64,000 bases of DNA from Diphasiastrum complanatum (lineage: Eukaryota; Streptophyta; Lycopodiopsida; Lycopodiales; Lycopodiaceae). Each line of letters starts with the position of its first letter. Position 1 is the first letter of the stretch. The position numbers were made by a program, and so were the translations under genes. The notes under the pieces are model-generated. The model was given only the letters and a program-made list of their open reading frames with translations, did not search any database and had not been told where the DNA came from. The stretch is taken from NCBI GenBank assembly GCA_029204225.1, contig CM055096.1, positions 43,695,967 to 43,759,966 of the forward strand, in the 5' to 3' direction. Below, one piece after another: positions 10,860 to 23,079 of this stretch.

Positions 10860-10998
10860 TTATGACGACGACCTCACGTATATCCAGGTGGAGGAGAGAT
10901 GTAAGGCCTTTCAGGTAGCCCGTGTTTCTGGCAGACGGGTTATTTACCGTGATGGACGAGTGCGCTTTCTTGGTAGCGCTCCTAGCAGCTCACAGTGC

Positions 10999-11041
10999 TA
11001 GGGATTTGGGGTCCCCGGGTTCGGGAGTCCCCCGGGGCCCC
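10999..11041 (+). promoter_or_regulatory. In-frame TAG and GC-rich hairpin between LINE ORF1 and ORF2
   Basis: TAG at 10,999-11,001 ends ORF1 and the same frame continues into ORF2. After six bases (GGATTT) a sequence able to form a long GC stem follows at 11,008-11,041 (GGGGTCCCCGGG pairing with CCCGGGGCCCC, with one mismatch). This could be a readthrough signal; see also 63,177-63,219. Confidence 0.55.
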
Positions 11042-14000
11042 ATCCACACCATCTCCGGATTGGAGTATGGAACTGCGATGGTATACACTCATCTTCCATA
11101 GTTGGCGACCTAATTGATTTCATCACTGGTAGAGACTTTTTATGGAGACTCACGAAAGTCGAGAGCGAGGATTACCTATTTTTCCAGGATACAGATGGGA
11201 TTCCGTATTTAGGCCTGAGACTAGATCAGCTAGTGGCCGTGGATCCGGAGGGGTGGCATGCCTATACAGGGAATCTCTTCATCCGAGTATCGAGTTCATC
11301 ATACATGACGAGCATGCACGTTATATCTGGACTCGTATTGTTGGACAGGACATTGGTTTGGACAGGGACCTCTTTGTGGCAGCATGTTACTTTCCTCCAG
11401 AGTCCATCTTTTGCAGAGGGCACAGGTTCACCATACCTTGATTTGTCACCCGATATTATCAGATTCGCAGAGCGAGGGCATATTCTCCTCACTGAGGATT
11501 TTAATGCTTGAACCTCCTCACGACAGTCAGAATTTTATGACATCACCGACCAGCTCCGCATTCACGCCCTCGATAGCGACGAGATGGGAGTTACCAGGAT
11601 TTCAGAGGACAGCTTGGGACCTAGTACCCCCTATGGTGAGCATTTGTTGCAGTTTGGAGAGGCACATGAGTTAGCCATTTACAATGGCCTAACTTGCTGG
11701 CCAGATTCCGGCAGTTATACATGTCATCCTCACAGTGGCGGACATAGTGTTGTAGACTACCTCATGGGATCACCATCCTCCATACCTCACATTTCTGATT
11801 TTCACATCTCCCCCACCACTCTCTCTAATCACTCCTATCTCTCCTTCGCTATTGGTCGCCTCCCACCCCCCCAGTTATCCTCACATCCCCTACTTGCTCG
11901 TGCACCCAGGTATACATTCAGCTCTCTATATGCACCCGTCTACCAGGAATTTCTTTCCTCCCTACTTCATTCCTTTCCGCATGATAGCACAGTCAACTCA
12001 AGCAGATTTCCTTACCACCTCTCTTCATACCGCTGCTTCCTTAGCCTTTCCATCTAAGACACATAAAGGCAAACACACGCGTCCCTCATCCCTACGTCCT
12101 CCACACCCCCCATGGTATGATACCGAGTGTCGCTCTCTACATCATCTTGTCACCCATGCCCGCATTCGTGAACCTCACCTCCTTCGCTCCGCCCGACGCA
12201 CTCTCCGTCGCACACTCTGCCGGAAAAAACGTGCTTTTGATGACTTCGAGGGAAAACGTCTTGTTGACCTTCTTTTCAGTTCCTCTTCAGGTGCCTTTTG
12301 GCGTGAGTTTATCCCCCGTGCTCCACCACCCCTCTTGGAAGACCTTCGCATATGGACCGACTACGCTACCAGCCTATATACCATACCTATTGACACACCC
12401 ATCTCTATCTCACGTCGTCCCTCTGAGTTTACCTTCTTCACCGCTGACATGGTACTTGCGGCCATCAAGAGAATGAAAACCAAAAAGTCAAGAGACATTG
12501 AAGACATCGAATCTGAACTCCTAATCCATGCTTCCGACCTCCTTGCTCCCACCCTAGCCCCTCTCCTCAATTCCGCCGTTGTCTCTGGCTTCCCTTCATC
12601 CTGGTGCACCAACATCATCCACCCTATCCATAAAAATGGTGATCCCATGACTCCTGGTAACTACCGCACTATCATGATCGGGCACGTCCTCACTAAGCTT
12701 TATGGCACCATACTCCAGTCTGCAGTAAGTTCAGAGGCGGAATCCAGGAGATTACATGCATTGGGACAGGCAGGTTTCCGAGCTCATTACTCTACCACTG
12801 ACCATATTTTCACACTTCGAACTTTGATTGAGGAAGCTAAGCACAGGAAAGAAAAGGTTTATTGTTGTTTTGTGGACTTCAGGAAAGCCTTTGACTCTGT
12901 ACCACGCTCCCTGCTCATTCAGCGACTTCGAGATCTTGGTTTCTCCATGGATATTCTTCTGGAAGTGATGGCTTTTACGAAAAGGTCCTGGGATGTTTCC
13001 GACATGGTAGTGGCATCTCTGATCACATTTGAAGCACCATTGGGGTGAAACAGGGTTGCTCTCTTTCGCCGGTCCTTTTTGGATTGTACATCGATGAGTT
13101 GGAGCGAGCCATCACACAGTGTGGCGGAGCTGGATGTAGACTTGGCACCATCTTGATTGCTATTCTCTTGTATGCGGATGATGTGGTACTAGTATCCCCA
13201 ACCAGAGAGGGATTACAGAGGCAGCTGGATTGTGTACAGGTTTTCTGTACCAGATGGGGCTTGGGCGTGAACACTGTGAAGACTAAGGTTATGGTCTTCA
13301 ACACTTCTCGAGCCTTCGTGCAGCGCCAGGAGCTCATGCTTGATGGATGGGCTTTAGAGGTAGTTTCCTCGTATACCTATCTGGGAATACTCTTCTCTGG
13401 TCCTAGAGCCACGACCCGACTTGGGAAGGGACATTCCTCCCTTGTTCAGCTTGAGCGGTTCTGCTTCAGGAAGTCCATCCGAGATGCTCGCAGTAAGTGC
13501 AGACTTTTCGACACTATTGTCACTCCCACAACCTTGTATGCAGCAGAGATATGGTGTACAGTGTCATCACACTGGGCCAGCATTTCATGATTACAGACCA
13601 CCATGCTAGCTCGTATGATTCGGGCGAAGTCCTCGGTCCCACATGAGATTCTTCTTGCAGAGTTTGCCGTTCCACCCATTCAGATAGCTGCAGTATTCCA
13701 GCTCATCGCTTATATTCAGAGAGTTCGGGATTTACCATATACAAACACGAGATATACGCGGGCCTCACTTGCCTCCTCACACTCCCTTCATGACCAGGGC
13801 TATCGACTGTCGTGGTTCTCACAGGCATCCCATTTCCTTCTTGATTCATTTGGCATATCCATCACAGAGCTCCCTTCGGGTACCCACCAGTATATCAGGC
13901 GCTTCTAATATAAAGCGTATCTCAACCGTACTTGGAGGAGACAGCTTGGGGTTAAACCCGCCTATTACTTGACTCATTTCATTGAGCTTGACACAACAGG

Positions 14001-14646
14001 GTTCCCTGTTTTGCCACACTATCTGGACTCACGATTATCACATAGCCTCAGATTTACATTGGGACAGCTCCGCGTATCATCACATCAGTTGGCTATTGAG
14101 ACTGGGAGATTCCAGGGCACCCTGAGAGAGGAGCGGATTTGTCAGTTTTGTTCCCTGAGTGAGGTGGAGTCGGAGGATCACTTTATCTTTAGGTGCCCTA
14201 TGTATTACGAGATCAGAGGGAGATATCACTGTCTGTTTTGTGAGACACCTGTCACACTACGATCCCTCCTAGCCTACGAGGACTCTAGATGCGTCGCACT
14301 CATGTTACGAGAGATGTTTATTCTATGGCAGGACCTATGTCAGACAGCCCAGCGGAGTCATATTTCTCAGCAGCAGATCACCACTTTCTTCTCCAGGAGA
14401 CGAGGACGAGACTTTGTATCTAATGAGGATGAGGCAGATGACGACTTACATGCCCACAGAGATCAGAGACAGTGTCCCACTCATACTCATGTTGTTGCAC
14501 GAGTTACCCGACCTATCAGGTGGAGGCCTCATCTCCCTAGACGACGTCATCGACCACCAGCAGTTCCTCATGCTACAGCCCGTATTACATCCTTTTTTAG
14601 CATCAACAAGACGGGATTGGGTGATAGTGTCATACCATATTCGTGA
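11002..14646 (+). pseudogene. LINE ORF2 (endonuclease, reverse transcriptase, zinc motif)
   Basis: This is a broken ORF2. Order: endonuclease 11,065-11,870 (METHESRERGLP, then DLFVAACYFPPES, then LTEDFNA with the usual Gly changed to Glu); linker rich in basic residues 12,050-12,260; reverse transcriptase about 12,400-13,400 (YRTIMIGHVLTKLYG, AFDSVPRSLLIQRLRDLG, GVKQGCSLSPVLFGLYIDEL, LLYADDVVLVS); C-terminal region to 14,646 with the zinc motif and an Arg-rich end. A small deletion near 12,975-13,000 and another at 13,402 remove RT residues present in sister copies. The protein would nick target DNA and copy its own RNA at the nick. Confidence 0.85.
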
Positions 14647-14756
14647 CAGTTAGGATTATATATGCTCCCATATGTTTCATATATCATTGCATCCTTTTCA
14701 GTTTCAGTTTTCAGTTCAGTTTATAGCAGTTAGATTTGTATTTCCGTTATAATCTT

Positions 14757-14877
14757 GGAGACGTTTCATACGCTCCTACAGTTACCACATACTTGACATG
14801 TACTTTAACTAGTCTTATATGCCTTTTGGCATGGAAAAGACATTAATAAAGCTTTCTTTCTTTCTTTCTTTCTCTCT
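14757..14877 (+). repeat. LINE 3' tail module with CTTT tract (L1)
   Basis: The conserved tail reads GAGACGTTTCATACGCTCC, a CTTGACATGTACTT block, a short hairpin ATGCC-TTTT-GGCAT (14,819-14,832), AATAAA at 14,845-14,850, and then a CTTT microsatellite. The module recurs at 17,356, 17,589, 31,680, 34,442 and 55,309, so it is the true 3' end of this LINE family. The RT probably recognises it. Confidence 0.85.
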
Positions 14878-17449
14878 GATGACTCCGAAGGTAACCGTCT
14901 TGTGAACCTCCTTCTCAGCTCCTCCTCTGGTGCCTTTTTGGCGTGAGTTTATCCCTCGTGCCCCACCCCCTCTACTGGACGATTTACATATCTGGACCGA
15001 CTATGCTACCCAGCTTTACACTATACCCACTGATACGCCCATCTCCATCTCTCCTCGACCTTCAGACTTCACCTTTTTCACCCCTGACCTGGTTCGGGCA
15101 GCAATCAAAAAGCTGAAAACCCACCTCACCAAGGACATTGAAGACCTTGAATCTGAGCTATTGATTCACGCCTCCGATACTCTTGCCCTTACCTTATCCA
15201 CTCTCCTTAACCATGCCGTTGTTGAGGGCTTCCCATCCTCTTGGTGCACCAACATCATACATCCTATCCATAAAAATGGTGACCCCATGGTACCTGGTAA
15301 TTACCGCACTATTATGATTGCACACGTTCTCGCGAAGCTATATGGCACCATCCTCCAGTCTGTAGTTAGCTCAGAGGCAGAGTCCAACAGATTACATGCT
15401 TTGGGTCAGGCAGGGTTCCGCGCTCATTATTCCACTACAGATCACATATTCACACTCCGAGCCCTCATTGAGGAAGCAAGACACAGGAGAGAAAAGGTTT
15501 ACTATTGTTTTGTGGACTTCAGGAAAGCCTTTGATTCTGTCCCACGCTCCTTACTCATCCAGAGACTCGAGAGACCTGGGTTTCTCTACATATATTATCC
15601 TAGTTGTCATGGCTCTCTATCAGACGGTTTTGGGTTGGTTCTGTCATGGTAGTGGCATCTCTGAGCAGATCTGGAGTACTATTGGGGTTAAGCAGGGATG
15701 CTCTCTCTCACCAGTTCTCTTTGGATTATATATTGACGAGCTAGAGCAGGTCATCTCTCAGTGTGGTGGGGACGGTTGTCGGCTTGGGGACATTTTGATT
15801 GCCATCCTTCTCTATGCGGATGATGTGGTACTAGTCTCCCATACCAGAGAGGGATTACAGAGACAGTTGGACTATTTACACACCTTTTGTACTCAGTGGG
15901 GTCTAGGGGTGAACCTCTCGAAGACCAAAGTTATGGTCTTCAATACCTCTCGGGCCTTCATGCAGCGCCAAGAGCTTACCTTTGACGGACAGCCCCTAGA
16001 GGTGGTCTCTTCATACACTTACATGGGTGTGCTCTTCTCTGGTCCTACCTTCAGTATGAGACAGGCGGCTACTTCTAGACTTGGGAAGGGCCACTCTTCC
16101 CTTGTCCAGCTGGAGAGACTCTGCTTCCATAAGTCTATTCGAGATGCCCCGAGTAAGTGCAGACTGTTTGACCCCCCTCAGCATTGTATGCGGCAAAGAT
16201 ATGGTGTACAGGACTATCATCTTCACATTGGTCCAGCATTTCACGCCTACAGACCACCATGTTAGCTCGCATGATTTGAGTGAAGCCCTCGGTTCCACAT
16301 GAGATCATCCTTGCGGAGTTTGCCACCCCCCCTATTCAGATTGAGGCAGCCTTCCAGCTCATCACGTACATCCAGAGAGCTCAGGCACTTCCTGATACAG
16401 AGCAGCGGTATACGCGGATTGCACTCATGTCCTCTCATCACCTTCAGACTCAGGGATACAGGCTCTCATGGTTCTCTCAGGCATCACACTTCCTCATGGA
16501 AGTATTTGGTATCACTATCACTGATCTCCCTTGTACACACCAGTACATTAGACGCTTTTTATACAGAGCGTATCTCGACCGTACTTGGCGACATCAGTTG
16601 GGGGTTAAGCCTGACTACTACCAGACTCACTTTCTAGAGCAGGATGCCACTGGTCTTCCAGTTTTACCTCGCTATTTGTCCTCTGGGCTATCACACGGTC
16701 TCCGTTTCACTTTGGGACAGTTTAGAGTCTCCTCCCATCAACTGGCTATTGAGACAGGTAGATTCTAGGGTACACCGCGAGAGGATAGACTATGCCTGCT
16801 ATGTCCCCTTCATGAGATAGAGTCCGAGGAGCATTTCATCTTCAGATGCCCCATATATTATGAGATTAGAGGGAGATATCACTGTCTATTCCGTAACATG
16901 CCTACTACACTCAGAGCACTGATCGGTTATGAGGACTCTCGTTGTGTCGCACTTATGCTACGAGAGATGGTCTTGCTGCGCCAGGATATGTACCAGTCAG
17001 CTAACCAGCCACATCCTAGTTCTCAGGCTCAGAGTACATCCTTCTTCACCAGGAGACGGACACGGTCTGATGATGATGACGATGACATACCACCTCACCG
17101 ATGTCAGAGACAGTGTATCACTCATAGTCATGCTGCAATTCACACTTCACCCCATGTTACGAGAGCACACAGTTTTCACCCTCCTAGACGACGTCAGCGA
17201 CGGTCCATGTTACCTCATGTTGCAGCTCGTATCACATCTTTCTTCAGTAGCAGCACATATGATATTACTCTACTCCTGGCTGCTATATAGACAATTGGCA
17301 ATTTGTGGTTTATAGTTATGTTGTTCATTTCTCTTTTATGCATAGTTTTTTCTTTGAGACGTTTATATACGCTCCCACGGTTTTCACATACTTGACATGT
17401 ACTCCATTTGGTCTTATATGCCTTTTGGCATGGAAAAGACATTAATAAA

Positions 17450-17541
<92 letters not shown>
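14878..17541 (+). mobile_element. LINE copy L2, 5'-truncated
   Basis: It begins inside ORF2 (DDSEGNRLVNLLLSS) directly after the CTTT tail of L1, so there is no host DNA between them. It carries the RT (GVKQGCSLSPVLFGLYIDEL, LYADDV near 15,815), the C-terminal zinc motif (LCLLCPLHEIESEEHF near 16,790) and the Arg/Asp-rich end to 17,290. The tail module and a pure CT tract of about 88 bp (17,454-17,541) follow. The frame breaks near 15,580, where ORFs overlap, and a TAG is present near 16,768. Confidence 0.87.
17454..17541. repeat. CT microsatellite, end of LINE L2
   Basis: An uninterrupted CT dinucleotide run forms the extreme 3' end of LINE L2. The next LINE-derived segment starts at once after it. 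Confidence 0.95.
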
Positions 17542-19101
<1,560 letters not shown>

Positions 19102-19205
19102 CATAGTACCCTCTGGTACCGCTGGTATGGTACCGCCGGTACCATATCAGTGGTACCGCCGGTACGGTACCGCCCTGGGATCCGCGGTACCAGGGCGGTA
19201 CCATT
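19102..19205. repeat. Left terminal and subterminal repeats of the hAT element
   Basis: About 100 bp built from GGTACCGC, CCGGTACC, GGATCC and their complements; it forms several overlapping hairpins. Subterminal repeats of this type are usually transposase-binding sites in hAT elements. Confidence 0.75.
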
Positions 19206-19354
19206 TTTAATATTTTTTTTTATTTTTTAATATATTTTTAGTAATTTTTTTTTTGCATATTAACTACCAAAAAAGGACAAAAAAAAGTAAAAAAAGGGGG
19301 TTTTGGGTGTAAAAAAAGAGGGTACAGTACATGATGCAGGGGACTGTTGCAATG

Positions 19355-19525
19355 GCACATGGGCACTGCGAGTGAGCAGACCGAGGGGCCAATGGGAGAC
19401 CAACACAGGGGGGTAGCATCACATGGGGGCAAGTACAGAGGCACATGGGCATTGTGGGTGAGCAGACCATGGGCCCAATGGGAGACCAACACAGGGGGGA
19501 GCATCACATGGGGGCAGGTACGGAG
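19355..19525 (+). repeat. Two 85/86-bp tandem repeats upstream of the small hAT gene
   Basis: Units 19,355-19,440 and 19,441-19,525 both start GCACATGGGCA and contain CCAATGGGAGACCAACACAG and GCATCACATGGGGGCA. A third partial unit starts at 19,526. They lie just before a TATA box and may be promoter elements or transposase sites. Confidence 0.85.
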
Positions 19526-19572
19526 GCACATGGAGGGATGATGGGGATCCACATGGCCGATCAGGTTGTGGG

Positions 19573-19580
19573 GATAAATA
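19573..19580 (+). promoter_or_regulatory. TATA box of the small hAT gene
   Basis: GATAAATAGGC lies about 180 bp before the start codon of the plus-strand small gene and after the tandem repeats, as expected for a core promoter. Confidence 0.5.
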
Positions 19581-19753
19581 GGCACTCACAATGCCATTGT
19601 GGTCGGCATTTTCAGAGGCTGTGAGAGGGCTAGTGATGTACAGTGAGAGAGCAAGCGAGAGCCGGTGACAGGCTGTGAGAGGCTGTTTGAGAGCCAGGGT
19701 GCTGTGAGAGGGTGTTCAAGGATCAGGGTGCTGTGAGGAGAAGGTCGATCGAG

Positions 19754-20119
19754 ATGGCTGAGCGCATACCACCGAAGCCCGAGGGCGAAGCCAGGAGAAA
19801 GCTTGAGGAAGATATCCGAAGGCACAACGAGAGGCATCGGAAGCAAGAGGCAGATATCCGAGAGATGCTGCGACAGACTCGACAGAGAAATCCGGAACCG
19901 GAGCCACCCGCCCCCGCTGTGGATCCTGTCCCCGCTGTCGAGCTGGATCTGGATGAGCAGATCGGAATGAATTTCACACGACGGCAGCTCATCATGGTCA
20001 GGGAAAGGGCGGCCAGACGTCGGGCTAACCAGGAGGCAGCTCGGGCTAACCGGGAGGCAGAGCAAGAGCGACAAAACAATGCACCAGACGAGGGCGAGGA
20101 GTTGGTGGAGGATCAGTGA
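19754..20119 (+). CDS. Small charged alpha-helical protein carried by the hAT element, unknown function
   Basis: A 121-residue open frame starts MAERIPPKPEGEARRKLEED and ends in an acidic tail (DEGEELVEDQ). Residues about 10-45 are a long run of Arg, Lys and Glu suggesting an amphipathic helix or coiled coil. A Pro-rich linker follows (PEPEPPAPAVDP), then a second helix rich in Arg, Ala and Gln (about residues 75-110). There is no cysteine, no signal peptide and no membrane segment. It has a TATA box and lies inside the transposon borders, convergent with the transposase (20,643). I do not recognise the family. It could be a transposition helper or DNA-binding partner, but that is inference from position only. 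Confidence 0.55.
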   Translation: MAERIPPKPEGEARRKLEEDIRRHNERHRKQEADIREMLRQTRQRNPEPEPPAPAVDPVPAVELDLDEQIGMNFTRRQLIMVRERAARRRANQEAARANREAEQERQNNAPDEGEELVEDQ

Positions 20120-20642
20120 GGGATGTTTAGAATAGATGAGGTCCACCCGTATGTGGCGGACTGTTGCTATGTAGTTTTCGGCAGTTTATGGTGCAGCAAA
20201 TAACTAGATGGCTGCTTAAGAAAATGACAGTATATGTGATGTTATCCTGATACAACGGTTGAATATATACATAGTTGTTTTTTGTGCAACGCGAGCCTGG
20301 TCATGTAAGATGCAATGTCTGTAATTTTTTTAAATGCAGATGTATTACATGTGTTTATGAAATGTCGTTTGGGGTGTAGGGGTGATTGTTGTGCTCATGA
20401 TGTAGGTGCATATATGTGAAGCTAGCATTCACTTCAAACGAAATTAAATGAAAATAGGATTCACACACGCACATAGAATTCTTCAACATAAAATAAAGCA
20501 TCACATGTACAGAGCGACATACGCACAATGTGCAGCAAATAATGTAGGCCAAACACTGTATATAATGTGAAAAATCATCTGAGTACAATGGTACACCGTC
20601 TGCTAGAGACAAACTACTGAAACTAAAACAACAGAGCCACAA
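20120..20642. other. Region between the convergent hAT genes
   Basis: AT-rich 520 bp between the stop codons of the two convergent genes. It should hold both polyadenylation regions. I see no reading frame of interest. Confidence 0.6.
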
Positions 20643-22262
20643 TCAATGCTCTGGCTCTGACTCAGACGAATGCTCTGGAGACAACTCAGGGCCCCGAGCT
20701 GACTCTCGCAGCCGATATCTCTGCCTGTCTGGAACTGGCATGGGCTGTGTATCCGAGGGGGAAGACTCGTCATCCTCATCCTCCGCATCAGCCCCCAAGC
20801 AGGCCAAACCAACAACACCTGCTCCAACTGGCTGTGATACTGCACCTCTACCTGTACCTGGAGCCCTGCGTGGTCGTCCTCTCCTCCCTGGCAGTTTCTG
20901 TGCCTTGCCTTTCTTGTTCGGTGCACCCTTGGGCCTGCCTGGTCTCTTGCGGACAAGAGGAGCTGTCAATGCCTCGTCACCCCCATGCAAATCACCTGGC
21001 TGGCTAGGCTGGGCCCAAGCTGAGGCCGGCTGGGATAGGGAAGCAAAAGAGGGAACTCCCTGTGCAACTGAGCGAGGAGGATGAGCTCGTGGAGTGTGTG
21101 CCCGTGGGGCTGCTACAGGTGGAGGAACTGGCTGTGCAGGAGGCGAGTACAGTGGCGATATGTACTGAAAGGGGCGCTGTGGTGGCCGGTACTGGTACAT
21201 CCTGGGTGCTGCCAAAGGAGGAGGATGTGACGTGGGTGCTGCCACTGGAGGAGCCACTGTGGATGTGGGCGCTGCAAGAGAAAACCTGGGCACAGATGGT
21301 GGCCTGCCATGGAGACCTGGTGCTGCAGAAGTGGACGGCGATGGAGGGGCTGCAGGCCTAAATGGCATCGGTGGCACTGGAGGAGCTGTGCGACGCACAT
21401 ACACCCTCTGAGGAGCTGGAGGAACTATAGGCACCTCATGCGGCTGCTCTGGCTGGGACTCTGTGTGTGGCATGCTGGCAAGAGATGATGGGGGCGCCCT
21501 GACACTCGGCATCTGCTGGGCCTCTGAATCCAATGTGGCAACCAAGTCGGCCAGCTGGGCATCCGAATACAAATGCTCTGGGCTCTGGGACTCATCCTGT
21601 GCACCAGCCTCTAAATCATCCTGTGCACCAACCTCTGAATCATCCTGTGCACCAACCCCTGAATCAACCCAAGCCTCATCCTGTGCCTCATCATGTGCAC
21701 CCTGTAGACCCTGCATGGCCTCCCAATCTGTGCAATGAAAGTTATCAGGTGCCTCCTCTGGTGTGCTGTCGTAGTAACGGCCATGACTCTGTGCTGCACG
21801 CATCCAAACATCTGCGGGACCGGCATCTAAACCACTCTGCCCTCTATCAAGAGCCTCCTCCATCATGTCGACATAGGTAGGTATGCCACTGCCCCCCCCT
21901 GTGTGCCCTGCCTGTCTGCCGGTATAACATGTGCCATGTGTCCCACCTCTGCCACGTGATGCACCTGTGACCCCTGCCCGTGGCGTGTGCCCTGCACCTG
22001 TATAATCTGCCTCATCCCTCTCTGGTCTGGCAAACACAACCTGAATGGGCTCATCCTCATCATGCTCATCCTCTGACACTGGCTCATCTGCCTCATACAA
22101 TGGGGGCTCTCTGTGCTCAAGCCCAAGCTCTCTCTCTCTCTCATCTTGGCAAGCTCCCTCTCTCTCTCTGCCATCAACTGTGTGCCCAGGTCATCTGCAG
22201 GCATGGGATGGGTGCTGTCCGTAGGCAAGTCAACCTGGCGCTCCAAATCGGATTATCTTCGT
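20643..22262 (-). pseudogene. hAT transposase, last exon: acidic, Pro-rich tail with AT-hooks
   Basis: After an acceptor (CCTTGCAG) the exon reads ERQVDLPTDS and MAERERELAKMRERE. An acidic stretch (VSEDEHDEDEP) and a long Ala/Pro/Gln-rich region with AQDDSEVGAQDD repeats follow. Two AT-hook-like cores come next (RKRPGRPKG and GRRGRPRRA, about 20,864-20,964), and the end is a Ser/Glu-rich SEHSSESEPEH. A GA microsatellite in the coding sequence (about 22,126-22,142) has a length that puts the first 40 codons out of frame with the rest, so this copy is frameshifted there. The tail is far longer than in ordinary plant hAT transposases. Confidence 0.7.
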
Positions 22263-22370
22263 CTGCAAGGTTTAAAATTGGCATGTCAGAGAAACAACTC
22301 TATCAAGAAATGAAACCAACATACCAGGAGTCAACCAACATGCTATGAAAGGTTAGCTTATCACCTGCAA

Positions 22371-22560
22371 TGCGCTCGTAATGGTCGGAAGCCTCCTGGC
22401 GAGACGTGCGTTGGTGCTACAGAACACCAACCGCTCCAACTGACTCACTGACAAGCGGTTCCTTCTCCTCGTGTGAATCAGTGCCCATGTGCTCCAATTA
22501 CGCTCACACACGGAGGCAGCACAGTCTTGTGGTGCGTGCATTGAAATACTTCAGCACATT
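22371..22560 (-). pseudogene. hAT transposase exon: dimerisation region
   Basis: It encodes CERNWSTWALIHTRRRNRLS, then LVFCSTNARL, which matches the hAT C-terminal dimerisation block (ERNWSTFSFIHSKKRNRL). The donor after the LQ codon pair is GTGATA. The acceptor could not be fixed: candidate AG sites do not keep phase with the exon before, so one splice site is uncertain or lost. Confidence 0.72.
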
Positions 22561-22619
22561 GTGGCAGAGGTGAAACTTCAACGAAACACAAAAAATGGAG
22601 GATAAAATGAGATGCATAC

Positions 22620-22965
22620 CTGAGAAAGGACACGCAGTGCAAGACGCTGTATAGATGGGTATGTGCTACCGAACATGGTCCACCGGGTAATGGGTAGCTG
22701 CCTCCTCTCTGGGTCCTGGGCAGCCGGGTGGCCGAATGTGCCCATGCCGAAACGAAATGCAGCGAGCTCCTCCATGAGCCTGATAGGATCCAAACCTATG
22801 TGTGGACCCACCCTGTGAATGTACTGAAGCCAATCGGCCTCGAGCTCTCTGTCTGCGATCTGTGTCGGAGAGAGGAAGAGGGGATGCAGCATGTGTGCAA
22901 CGCTGTGGATACTCCTGTGGAAGTAGTTCCACCGCGTCTCCCATATGAACTTCAGCTCTGTCATC
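22620..22965 (-). pseudogene. hAT transposase exon: middle region
   Basis: It reads MTELKFIWETRWNYFHRSIH, then AHMLHPLFL and RLALRVLSQ, typical of DUF659/hAT transposases before the dimerisation block. The acceptor CACCTGCAG and donor GTATGC are clear. The first base completes a codon begun in the preceding exon. Confidence 0.75.
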
Positions 22966-23079
22966 CTGCAGGTGAGGGGCATGTGGTTTAGGGCATTACG
23001 AAAAAGCTTAACACTGACAGAAAAACAAACTAGCAAGTACTAAAAAGATAAAGGTCAATTGCACCACTGTACCGCTTAC

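Larger units (their letters stand above)
10860..14877 (+). mobile_element. L1-like LINE copy L1, nearly complete ORF2 and 3' tail
   Basis: The copy starts inside ORF1 (GRRVIYRDGRVRF at 10,935-10,975) and crosses the TAG at 10,999-11,001. It then encodes the apurinic endonuclease (WNCDG, METHE, GDFNA region), the reverse transcriptase (YADDV at 13,170-13,184) and the C-terminal zinc-binding motif (CQFCSLSEVE, then HFIFRC near 14,150). It ends with a 3' UTR, a conserved tail and a CTTT tract. Many frameshifts and stops make it non-functional. It is the first full member of the plus-strand array. Confidence 0.88.
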
